Origin: Thermomicrobiales bacterium
Lineage (GTDB): Bacteria > Chloroflexota > Chloroflexia > Thermomicrobiales > UBA6265
Direction: 5' to 3'
Assembly: GCA_020847015.1 (NCBI GenBank)
Contig: JADLCW010000194.1
Span: forward strand, 1-6,387
DNA length: 6,387 nucleotides
Numbering within the stretch: position 1 is the stretch's first letter; every line of letters starts with the position of its first letter. Shown here in pieces: positions 1 through 5,622 of this stretch. Under the pieces are notes generated by a model. That model was not told where the DNA came from and searched no databases. It saw only the letters and a program-made list of their open reading frames with translations. Both the position numbers and the translations under genes were made by a program.

Positions 1-18
1 CCGCACGGCCGGCGCGGC

Positions 19-1284
19 TCAGGGGATGAGGGTCAACCCGATGGTCGGTTCGATGCGGAACCGCAACCGGGCGTGCGCCGCGCGCAGCGCCGCCTCGGCG
101 GCGGCCGGACTGTCGGTGCGGGCGAAGATGAACCCCAGGTAGCTGGATCCTTCCGGCAGCGGCGTCACCGGATGATTCACCCGGGCCGTGATCTCCACCC
201 CGGTCACCCCCGGCTCCGCGCACGCCTCGGCCACCCCCTCGACCCCGCGCAGCATGCCGCCGCGCGGAATGGGGATCATCATCACCCCGGCGCCATGATG
301 CTCCCGCGCCGTCGCCGGCAGCGGCCACCCGACGGCATGGCGCAGGATCAATTCTTCCAGCCCGATGCCGACTCCGAATTCCAGCACGCTGGAGCACAAC
401 CCGCCGATGGAGCGTCCGGCCAGTTCGATCGGCCACACGCCGGCGGCGTTGATCCGCAATTCGGCGTGCACCGGTCCCTCGCGCAGTCCGACCGCGGCCG
501 CCGCTTGCGCCGTGCGCGCCGCAATCTCCGCCTGCATGCCCGGTGGCAGCCGAGAGGGGGTGACGTAGATCGTCTCTTCGAAAAAAGGACCTTCCAGCGG
601 GTCGGGTTTGTCGAAGATGGCCAGCAGCCGCAGTTTGCCGCCGGTCAGCAGCCCCTCCACGGCCACCTCGACCCCCGGCAGATACGACTCGACCAGCAGC
701 GCCGGCTCGCCGTTCGCCCCCTCGCTCTCGATAATGCGGCGGGTGCGCTCCCAGGCGGCCACGAAGGCGTCCGCATCGTCGGCCCGGATGACGCCGCGGC
801 TGCCGGACAACCGCAGCGGTTTGACCACGCAGGGGTAGTGTTGGTCGTCGGCGATGGCGGCGGGGTCGGCATCCAGCGGATAGCGGCGAAACGCGGGCAC
901 CGGCACCTTGGCCGCCGCCAGCCGCTGCCGCATCTCCCATTTGTCGCGGGCGGCCAGCGCCGAAGCGGGGTCATTGTGGGGCAGTCCCAGCGCGGCGCTG
1001 ACCTCGACCGCCAGCAGCGTGGCTCCGTCATCGACGGCCAGCACCGCGGCGAAGGGGTGCTCGGCGTGCAGCGCCCCGATGCGGGCGATGGCCTCTTCGG
1101 GGCGCGCGAAATCGAGCGCGACCGGCAGCCCCCAGTGACTGGCCAGCGGTTCCGGCGTGTCCATGCCGTGAACCACGTCCAGCCCCAGACGCTCGGCCGC
1201 CGCGATGAAGGCCGTCGCCCGGTAGCTGGTCGGCGTGTAGAGCAGCAGCACCCGAGGCGCGGTCGCCTCGGGCGGTGCGCTCAT
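19..1284 (-). CDS. ATP-grasp carboxylate-amine ligase (L-amino-acid-ligase-like), 421 aa
   Basis: The protein has the order of an ATP-grasp ligase, which joins a carboxylate to an amine through an acyl-phosphate made from ATP. The N-terminal pre-ATP-grasp fold starts with RVLLLYTPTSY (residues 11-21) and runs to about 110. The DK pair (114-115) opens the ATP-grasp region. VVKP (K155) and SGSRGV (160-165) are the nucleotide-binding Lys and flexible loop. ES-Y-PG-E-E (199-210) is the next adenine/metal strand, K226 sits in FDKPDP, and HAELR (273-277) with IELAGRSIGG (286-295) supply metal-binding acids and Arg. About 320-421 resembles the C-terminal lid of BacD-type dipeptide ligases. Length is normal for that group. 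The ATG overlaps the stop of the upstream small gene as ATGA and has only GAGGG touching the start, so translation is probably coupled. Substrate cannot be told from sequence; amino-acid ligase is the nearest family, other carboxylate ligases are possible. It is cytoplasmic (no signal or TM). Confidence 0.9.
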   Translation of the reverse strand: MSAPPEATAPRVLLLYTPTSYRATAFIAAAERLGLDVVHGMDTPEPLASHWGLPVALDFARPEEAIARIGALHAEHPFAAVLAVDDGATLLAVEVSAALGLPHNDPASALAARDKWEMRQRLAAAKVPVPAFRRYPLDADPAAIADDQHYPCVVKPLRLSGSRGVIRADDADAFVAAWERTRRIIESEGANGEPALLVESYLPGVEVAVEGLLTGGKLRLLAIFDKPDPLEGPFFEETIYVTPSRLPPGMQAEIAARTAQAAAAVGLREGPVHAELRINAAGVWPIELAGRSIGGLCSSVLEFGVGIGLEELILRHAVGWPLPATAREHHGAGVMMIPIPRGGMLRGVEGVAEACAEPGVTGVEITARVNHPVTPLPEGSSYLGFIFARTDSPAAAEAALRAAHARLRFRIEPTIGLTLIP

Positions 1285-1535
1285 CCCTCGCTGGGCGACG
1301 CGGACGCCGACCCGAGCGCCGCCTCGCCCAGGTCGCAGACGACCAGGGTATAGACCCCGCCGCTGCCGTCGGCGGTCACGGAGATGTTGGCGATGCGCAA
1401 ATTGGGGTAGCGCGCGCCGGAGCGATCCTTGCTCAGCCAGAGATTGACGGCGTCCATCGCGCCGCTCGGGTTGGCGGCGGCGTTGGGACTGTGGAACAGG
1501 AACACGCGCGTATCGGCGGCGGGTAGATTCAGCAC
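1281..1535 (-). CDS. small uncharacterised protein, 84 aa, coupled to the ATP-grasp gene
   Basis: I do not recognise this family with confidence. The frame stays open upstream to a GTG at 1578-1580, but I prefer the GTG at 1533-1535: it has AAGGAG about 10 nt before it, and the predicted promoter places transcription start near 1580, leaving no leader for the longer form. The product starts MLNLPAADTRVFLFHSP. The pattern is beta strand (VFLFH), helix (AMDAVNLWLSK), strand (LRIANISVTAD), strand (VYTLVVCDLG), then a Ser/Ala-rich tail. That beta-alpha-beta-beta pattern, with an N-x-WL helix and an I-xx-I strand, loosely recalls Cse60-like small proteins, but this is weak. There is no signal peptide or TM. 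Its stop overlaps the ATP-grasp start (ATGA), so the two are translated together. It could be a partner of the ligase, or simply a neighbour. Confidence 0.7.
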   Translation of the reverse strand: MLNLPAADTRVFLFHSPNAAANPSGAMDAVNLWLSKDRSGARYPNLRIANISVTADGSGGVYTLVVCDLGEAALGSASASPSEG

Positions 1536-1560
1536 CTTCGCGTCACTCCTTGCGGTCGGT

Positions 1561-1574
1561 CGATCGATCGATCG
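1561..1574. repeat. 14-bp perfect palindrome made of GATC tetranucleotide repeats
   Basis: CGATCGATCGATCG is its own reverse complement and sits in the leader of the small gene, between the predicted -10 and the AAGGAG site. Further degenerate copies (TCGG TCGG) continue into 1553-1560. It may be an operator or a small RNA hairpin near the ribosome binding site, or just tetranucleotide slippage. Confidence 0.5.
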
Positions 1575-1586
1575 CGGCACGCCCGG

Positions 1587-1614
1587 AGTATACGCCCGCG
1601 CCGCCTCGCGTCAT
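1587..1614 (-). promoter_or_regulatory. predicted sigma-70-type promoter for the small gene and ATP-grasp gene
   Basis: On the minus strand, ATGACG (1609-1614; four of six to TTGACA) is separated by 16 nt from TATACT (1587-1592; five of six to TATAAT). The -35 overlaps the stop codon of the membrane gene. Transcription would start near 1580, giving a leader of about 45 nt to the GTG at 1535. TATACT stands out because the surroundings are very GC-rich. Confidence 0.5.
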
Positions 1615-2255
1615 CGGACGGCGGCGAACGCCAGCACCGCCAGCACGGCGACGATCAACGCGAAATTCAACCCGCGCGCGATGGGTCGCAACCGCTCCAG
1701 CAGACTCATCGTCTGGTTCGGTTCGAGGCGGCGCGCCACCGGCCACAGCGCCGTCAGCTGGCGGACGAACCCGAAGATGGCTCCGGAGAGCAGACCGTAG
1801 CCGACGCCGCCGGTAAGCTGCGTCGCCAGCAGCACCAACAGCGCCGTGTGGTAGACGGGGGTGTACAGCCCGCACCCCATCATCAGCCCCCACAGCGCGT
1901 AGATGGTGCGCGGCGACGCGCGCCCGCGCCAGCGGCGCGGCACCTGCCGCTGCCGACCCAGTTGGTAGGCGCGGGCGCGCAGCGCGATCGCCAGCGCCAG
2001 CAGCGCCACCCCACCCACGATCCAGAAGCGCCACCGCTCCAGCCCCAGCAGCGCTCCGATGACGCCCAGCGCGCCGCCCACCACCGCCCCGCCGAGCGCG
2101 GCCGTCAGCACGTGCACGATGCCGTAGCGAATCGCCCCGCGGGTGTCTCCTCGACCGAGGAGGCTGAGGCTGAGCCCCATGTTCACCGTTCAGGGAACGT
2201 GCGCGTTCAGCAATCCGACCAATGCGGAGAAGACAATCGCCGCCGTCACGACCAT
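1611..2255 (-). CDS. six-TM CcdA/DsbD-like membrane protein with in-frame UGA at codon 22; candidate selenoprotein, 214 aa
   Basis: Read through one TGA (2190-2192), this frame gives 214 residues. The start is ATG 2253-2255 with GGAGG (2264-2268) 8 nt upstream. The next starts after the TGA, GTG 2186 and ATG 2180, have no SD at all. Predicted helices: TM1 about 2-21, TM2 41-71, TM3 76-93, TM4 117-144, TM5 149-171, TM6 195-213, with basic loops between. CcdA-type proteins, which pass electrons across the membrane through a Cys pair in TM1 and TM4, have this six-helix plan. TM1 reads GLLNAHVP then UGA then TV, matching the family pattern GLL-x4-P-C. TM4 holds the protein's only encoded Cys, C128, in GCGLYTP, near the Pro where the second Cys is expected. 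So the UGA stands at the expected redox Cys. A hairpin fitting a bacterial SECIS follows. Without readthrough the products are a 21-aa peptide and a 191-aa five-TM protein. The family assignment is by pattern and stays tentative; the membrane protein itself is firm. Confidence 0.72.
2147..2162 (-). promoter_or_regulatory. candidate bacterial SECIS hairpin after the in-frame UGA
   Basis: In the mRNA, CUCCUC-GGUC-GAGGAG forms a perfect six-pair stem with a four-base loop. The loop starts after 33 nt counted from the UGA (2190-2192). Known bacterial SECIS elements lie in the coding region just after the UGA, with the apical loop roughly 16-37 nt away and a G among the first loop bases. E. coli fdhF also has a GGUC loop. 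A further GGUG (3-6 nt after UGA) could pair with CACC (45-48 nt after), though with a large asymmetric internal loop. The hairpin is directly visible; its role is inference. Confidence 0.5.
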
Positions 2256-2306
2256 GCCCCGACCCTCCGCCGCGCCGGGAATGTGCGGCGCGCGCCTGTG
2301 CCGCCC

Positions 2307-2335
2307 AGCATACCCCCGCCGGCTGCCGCCGGACA
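2307..2335 (-). promoter_or_regulatory. weak promoter candidate for the membrane gene
   Basis: Minus-strand TATGCT (2307-2312, four of six to TATAAT) lies 17 nt from TGTCCG (2330-2335, a poor -35). It lies between the 2341-2382 hairpin and the GGAGG-led ATG, so it would start transcription near 2300. The -35 is weak, so this is only a suggestion. Confidence 0.25.
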
Positions 2336-2340
2336 GACGC

Positions 2341-2382
2341 GCCACGCCCTCCGGGGGTTGGGGAACTCCCGAAGGGCGTGGC
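2341..2382 (-). terminator. strong intergenic hairpin after the response regulator (terminator or attenuator)
   Basis: Perfect 10-bp arms (2341-2350 and 2373-2382, GCCACGCCCT and its complement) continue past one C/A mismatch into eight more pairs, one of them G-T, closing on a GGGG tetraloop (2360-2363 on the plus strand). It lies 74 nt after the regulator stop and 85 nt before the membrane gene start. There is no U-run after it on the minus strand, so it is not a textbook intrinsic terminator. It could end the regulator transcript, attenuate read-through, or protect a processed 3' end. Confidence 0.55.
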
Positions 2383-2455
2383 GGGGACTGACGGCGCGCG
2401 ATTGGGGCGCATCGCCGCCAGCCGCATCGGAGAACGCGGGGAATCGCGGCGCGGG

Positions 2456-3220
2456 CTAGGCGACGGTCTGCCGGGCGGCGTCCCGCTCGCGCGACAGATG
2501 GGGATTGGCGAAATGCCAGTGACGCTCCGCGTGCACCGAGGGCGGACCGATTTCCACCCACCCATGCCGCACCGCATGAAGGATGGCCCCCACGCGGTCC
2601 TCTTCTTCCAGCTTGCGCAACACCGAGGTGAAATGATTCTTGACGGTTTGTTCGGTGACGAACAGCGCCGCCGCGATCTGTTTGTTGGACAACCCCTGCG
2701 CGGCGCAGTCGAGCACCGCCAACTCGCGCGTGGAGAGCGGCAGCGGATCGATCGGCTGCGGCGCCCGCCGACCGGCGACCAGCCGCACATCCGCCCGCAA
2801 GCGCAGCGTCAGCGCCGGGCGACCGTGAGCCAGCGCCCGCAGCGATTGCTCCCCGGCCATCGCCCGGTCGAGCGCGTCCAGCAGCACCGCCGGAGCCAGA
2901 TCGCGCGGCAGCATGGCGGCGGCCCCGGTTTGCAACCCCTCCAGCACCCGGGCGTCGTCGGCAAACAGCGAAACCAGCACGATCCGCACCCGCGGATCCT
3001 TGCGGCGCAGCACGCGCGCCGTTTTCAACCCCGAGATGCCCGGCAACTGGACATCCAGCACGATCAATTCGGGGGCGTGCGCATCGGCGGCTTCGATCGC
3101 CTCGTGCGCGCAGCGTGCTTCCGCCACGATGCGGTAGCGCCCGCTTGCCTCCAGCACCCGTCGCACCCCCGCTCGATAGAGCGGGTGATCGTCAACGAGC
3201 AGCACCTCCCTGCCCAGCAC
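2456..3220 (-). CDS. NarL/FixJ-family response regulator with Arg replacing the receiver Lys, 254 aa
   Basis: An N-terminal receiver domain (about 5-120) is followed by a LuxR-type helix-turn-helix (about 160-225). Receiver residues: acidic pair D10-D11 (LLVDDHP), phospho-acceptor D56 (IVLDVQLPG), S84 (LVSLF). The conserved Lys after the fifth strand is R106 (MLPRDL). The DNA-binding part has LSTRELAVL, then GLSNKQIAAALFVTEQTVKNHF (about 176-197), with VKNH the usual recognition helix. A 28-residue His/Arg-rich tail follows. I chose GTG 3218-3220 because GGGGGAGGG lies about 10 nt upstream and the receiver begins at once. An upstream GTG (3280) would add 20 Gly/Arg-rich residues with no homology pattern. 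No histidine kinase is in the window, so it is an orphan here. It probably activates or represses genes as a dimer; the nearby AT-rich dyad is a possible own target. Confidence 0.93.
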   Translation of the reverse strand: MLGREVLLVDDHPLYRAGVRRVLEASGRYRIVAEARCAHEAIEAADAHAPELIVLDVQLPGISGLKTARVLRRKDPRVRIVLVSLFADDARVLEGLQTGAAAMLPRDLAPAVLLDALDRAMAGEQSLRALAHGRPALTLRLRADVRLVAGRRAPQPIDPLPLSTRELAVLDCAAQGLSNKQIAAALFVTEQTVKNHFTSVLRKLEEEDRVGAILHAVRHGWVEIGPPSVHAERHWHFANPHLSRERDAARQTVA

Positions 3221-3623
3221 GGTCCCCGTCCCTCCCCCGTCGTATGAATTCCCCCACCCTGCCGATCGGCGGGACCGCACTCCCCCCGACCGGACGCTTC
3301 CATCCTAGAGGCGCGAACTCGTTTTCGCAACGGACAGTAAGGCAACTCTAGCCAAACGATAAATAATAGTTTGACACAAAGACACAACTCTATCGTTCTG
3401 CATGGGCTGGGGCGACCGCGCTGCGGGACCAGCGGCGCGCGGCGGGGCGTCACGATGGGCCGCCGCGCATCGCTGGCGCCGCGGCGGGTCGGCCGGACAG
3501 CTGTGCCGGCGGGGAAGAATCTGACTGCTCGGCACGCCGGCGAACGCGGCGCGCCGACACAGCGGCGGCTCGCACCACGCCCGTGATGCGAACCGCCCGA
3601 GCGCTGCCGGTGGTTGAAGAGCG
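3221..3623. other. 403-base non-coding gap between protease and response regulator genes
   Basis: No ORF here looks like protein: the open frames are Arg/Ala-rich shadows without a good start site. About 3305-3400 is a conspicuous AT-rich island in GC-rich DNA, probably the promoter region of the regulator, although I cannot find a clean -35/-10 pair on the minus strand (TATTAT at 3363-3368 lacks a partner). An imperfect inverted repeat (GCCGG 3492-3496 and CCGGC 3506-3510 around ACAGCTGTG) may form a hairpin, but no U-run follows, so no protease terminator can be called. Confidence 0.6.
3355..3397. promoter_or_regulatory. AT-rich operator-like site: 7-bp inverted repeat enclosing tandem GACACAA
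   Basis: AACGATA (3355-3361) and TATCGTT (3391-3397) are perfect inverted arms 29 nt apart. Between them GACACAA occurs twice (3373-3379 and 3381-3387) with an 8-bp period. A plus-strand TTGACA (3371-3376) overlaps the first copy but has no good -10 and no gene after it. It lies about 135 nt before the regulator start, so binding by a regulator dimer, perhaps by autoregulation, is plausible. No function is shown by sequence alone. Confidence 0.4.
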
Positions 3624-4889
3624 CTAGCGCATGGCCTCCAGCGCGCGAGCGGCCAGCTCCGGTGTCGGAGCCTGCGCGTAGAACACCTCGGAGCCATCAA
3701 AGACGATCCGGGTCGCGATATCCGGCGCGGTCATGGTCAGATCGGCCGGCGCGGTGGTCGCGTAGGTTCCCCCGAATCGCTCCTGCGTGCGCGCTTGCAG
3801 CGCCCGGGCGAAGGCGCGGGCGTCGCTCTCGCTATCCCAGGCGCTGCGCAGAATCAGCACGTCCTGGTCGCCGTCGCTCCACAGCGCGAAGCGGTCGCCG
3901 TCCCAGCCAGCGGCGGCGTTGCGGGCGGGAATCGGCAAGGCGATGCCGCCGAAGGCATCCAGCCCCTGACCGGGTTGCAGATTCGCCAGCAGCAACGCCA
4001 CACCCAGTTCGCCCAGCGTATCCTCGTTCACCAGCGACCAGTCGGGACCGAGCGCGGCGACCGGATCGGGCAGCGCGATCGGCGTTGGCGCGTCGTTCGC
4101 CAGATACTTCTCCGGGTGCATGATCTGCGCAGTGGACACCGGCAGCCGCGCGTAGGCGTCGTTCACCGCCTGCCAGCCGCCTTCGTCGTACAGCGCGGAG
4201 ACAAATTCCTGCCCGGCAAGATAGGGGAACACCAGCGAGATGGCGATGGCGGCCGGGGCGGTGTCGAATTCGGCGGAATCGACCGGGGCGGCGAAGGCGA
4301 CCGCCGCCGCCAGCGAAGGATCGGTCAACAGATAGGCGAAGCTGGCGGCGGTGGCGTCGCCCTCGAACAGCGCGGCGACGGCGAGCGCTTCATCATCGTT
4401 GGCGGTCTGCGTCGATTCCATCACATCGCCGAGATCGAGATTGGCGTCTTGCAGCGCGTGCACCACCTCGTGGGCGTAGGTGAATTCCTCCTCCGGTCCG
4501 AGCGCGCCGCCGTCGCCGATGACGAACATCTGGTCGGTGCGGGGGTCGTAGTAGCCGGCCACCTGCTCGCCGAGCAGATGTTCGTAGAGCTGGCGCAGAT
4601 CGGTTCCCGGGGGGATCAACCCCAGCGCGGCGTAGGCGCGGCTTTCGGCCTCGGCATCGGCCGGCGGGTAATCCTCATCCAGCATGGCGGGGAGTCGGGC
4701 GCGCAGTTCGTCCGCGGTGATGAACGCATTGTCGATGCCCGGCAGCGGGGGCAGTTCGCGCAGCTCAGCGACCCGCTCGGCGATGGCGTCGAGTTGCGCT
4801 TCGTCCGCCAGCGCGGCGAGCGGCAGCGCCAACCCGAGCAGCGCGGCCAGCACCGGCGCGAAGCGAACGACGCGGGAGCGATGGGACAT
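3624..4889 (-). CDS. secreted HEVVH zinc-metalloprotease-like protein, 421 aa
   Basis: The ATG at 4887-4889 has AGGAG seven nt upstream and is followed at once by a signal peptide: basic MSHRSRVVR, hydrophobic core APVLAALLGLALPL, and an ALA-DE cleavage site near residue 28. The open frame extends 46 codons further upstream, but that part is Arg-rich and would bury the signal. HEVVHALQD (140-148) is a zinc-binding HExxH motif preceded by TYA. FEGDAT (175-180), some 30 residues on, gives E176 as the likely third zinc ligand, as in gluzincin-type enzymes. Before it, GEQVAGYYDPRTDQMFVIGD (108-126) is a strand pair typical of such domains. The C-terminal 150 residues contain WDGDRFALWSDGDQDVLILRSAWDSESDARAF, probably a beta-rich domain. 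It should act outside the membrane; the substrate is unknown. I cannot give a family name with certainty. The gene is divergent from the 5086 gene. Confidence 0.88.
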   Translation of the reverse strand: MSHRSRVVRFAPVLAALLGLALPLAALADEAQLDAIAERVAELRELPPLPGIDNAFITADELRARLPAMLDEDYPPADAEAESRAYAALGLIPPGTDLRQLYEHLLGEQVAGYYDPRTDQMFVIGDGGALGPEEEFTYAHEVVHALQDANLDLGDVMESTQTANDDEALAVAALFEGDATAASFAYLLTDPSLAAAVAFAAPVDSAEFDTAPAAIAISLVFPYLAGQEFVSALYDEGGWQAVNDAYARLPVSTAQIMHPEKYLANDAPTPIALPDPVAALGPDWSLVNEDTLGELGVALLLANLQPGQGLDAFGGIALPIPARNAAAGWDGDRFALWSDGDQDVLILRSAWDSESDARAFARALQARTQERFGGTYATTAPADLTMTAPDIATRIVFDGSEVFYAQAPTPELAARALEAMR

Positions 4890-4917
4890 GCGGCGGCTCC
4901 TCTCCAGGCGGGGACGG

Positions 4918-4946
4918 TTGGACCGGCGATCCGGTCGCTCAATCAT
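4918..4946 (+). promoter_or_regulatory. plus-strand promoter candidate for the DUF883-like gene
   Basis: TTGGAC (4918-4923) is spaced 17 nt from AATCAT (4941-4946, four of six to TATAAT). The start would be near 4953, leaving a leader of about 130 nt to ATG 5086. The -10 shares bases with the minus-strand -10 of the protease promoter. Confidence 0.3.
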
Positions 4947-4970
4947 GCGTGCCCGGAGCCGGGTGGACAA
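4942..4970 (-). promoter_or_regulatory. predicted promoter of the secreted protease gene
   Basis: Minus-strand TTGTCC (4965-4970, four of six) lies 17 nt from CATGAT (4942-4947, four of six). Transcription would start near 4935, about 45 nt before the ATG. A CCCGG-AG-CCGGG inverted repeat (4952-4963) lies in the spacer and could be a protein-binding site. Confidence 0.4.
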
Positions 4971-5085
4971 GGCGGGCGGCGACGCGCCGGCGGATATGGC
5001 GCCCGCATTGCGTGCAGTGACCCGCAACGCGACGACACGCCATCGTGGCGCGACCGCGGCGCGGTGTCGTCATGGAGGATTGATG

Positions 5086-5622
5086 ATGAGCGAACGCGAT
5101 TTCGAGATCGGTCGCGATGCGGTGGCGCGCAGCGCGGGGTCCACCTCGGGCGGCGGCATCCGGAGCGAAACGGACGGCGAGTTCGGACTGGCCGACGTGG
5201 ACCAACGCCTGCTGGCGGGCGATGCCGACGCCGAAGCGCCGCGCGAGGGCGCGGTCGACTCGGTGGTGGGGGAGATTCGACACGTGGCTGCCTCGGCGGC
5301 GGACACGGTGAAGGAGCGCGCCGCCACGGTCGGGGCGAAGGCGGAAGCGGCCGCCGGCAAAGGCCGGGATCAGGCGGCCGAGGGGTTGCATCACGTAGCC
5401 GACGCGCTGCGCGCCACCTCCAGTAAATCAGGCGAACCCGAGCGCGTGTCCAGCACGAAACGCGCGGTGGCGAGCCGGCTCGATGATGCGTCGCAACGAC
5501 TGGAATCGACCACCGCCGGCGACATCGGGGCGGGGCTGGACGCCATGGTGCGCCGCCATCCGCAGCGGTCGCTGCTGATGGCCGCCGGGCTGGGGTTCCT
5601 GCTGGCGCGGGCGGTGCGCTGA
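5086..5622 (+). CDS. DUF883/ElaB-YqjD-like membrane-anchored helical protein, 178 aa
   Basis: The gene opens with ATGATG (5083-5088) after GGAGG (5074-5078). The second ATG has the better spacing of seven nt; starting at 5083 would add only one Met. The N-terminal 60 residues are polar and acidic. Then comes an Ala/Lys/Glu-rich long helix (about 60-105: SAADTVKERAATVGAKAEAAA) like a coiled coil or LEA-type stress protein, then a polar linker. The end, VRRHPQRSLLMAAGLGFLLARAVR, matches the C-terminus of DUF883 proteins: an HP-x-S turn, then one short glycine-containing TM helix. DUF883 proteins such as ElaB and YqjD are tail-anchored inner-membrane proteins linked to ribosomes and stress in E. 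coli; that role is not shown here. The next gene starts one codon after its stop. Confidence 0.8.
   Translation: MSERDFEIGRDAVARSAGSTSGGGIRSETDGEFGLADVDQRLLAGDADAEAPREGAVDSVVGEIRHVAASAADTVKERAATVGAKAEAAAGKGRDQAAEGLHHVADALRATSSKSGEPERVSSTKRAVASRLDDASQRLESTTAGDIGAGLDAMVRRHPQRSLLMAAGLGFLLARAVR

Noticed and set aside
73..1353. 426-codon plus-strand ORF opposite the ATP-grasp gene
   Set aside because: It is the antisense shadow of a clear ATP-grasp protein; the peptide is rich in Arg, Gln, Gly and His with no domain pattern.
1281..1580. Longer 99-codon version of the small gene starting at GTG 1580
   Set aside because: The extra 15 codons contain the GATC repeat and the AAGGAG site that serves GTG 1535, and the predicted transcript starts at about 1580.
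2190..2561. Minus-strand 123-codon ORF as a complete gene
   Set aside because: Its first 100 codons are Arg/Ala/Pro-rich, overlap the regulator's 3' end and the hairpin, and have no SD. Only the last 21 codons from ATG 2255 look coding.
3371..3586. Perfect TTGACA and a 71-codon plus-strand ORF in the intergenic gap
   Set aside because: There is no acceptable -10 at 16-18 nt, the ORF starts on the TTG of the same hexamer without SD, and its peptide is Arg-rich and structureless.
3621..3630. GCGCTAGCGC palindrome over the protease stop codon, and GAAGCGCTTC at 6189-6198
   Set aside because: Ten-base palindromes of this composition are expected by chance in such GC-rich DNA, and neither makes a terminator with a U-run.
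3795..5426. 543-codon plus-strand ORF spanning the protease and part of the DUF883-like gene
   Set aside because: It is low-complexity Arg/Gly/Gln sequence antisense to a protein with a signal peptide and HEVVH motif, and out of frame with the SD-led gene at 5086.
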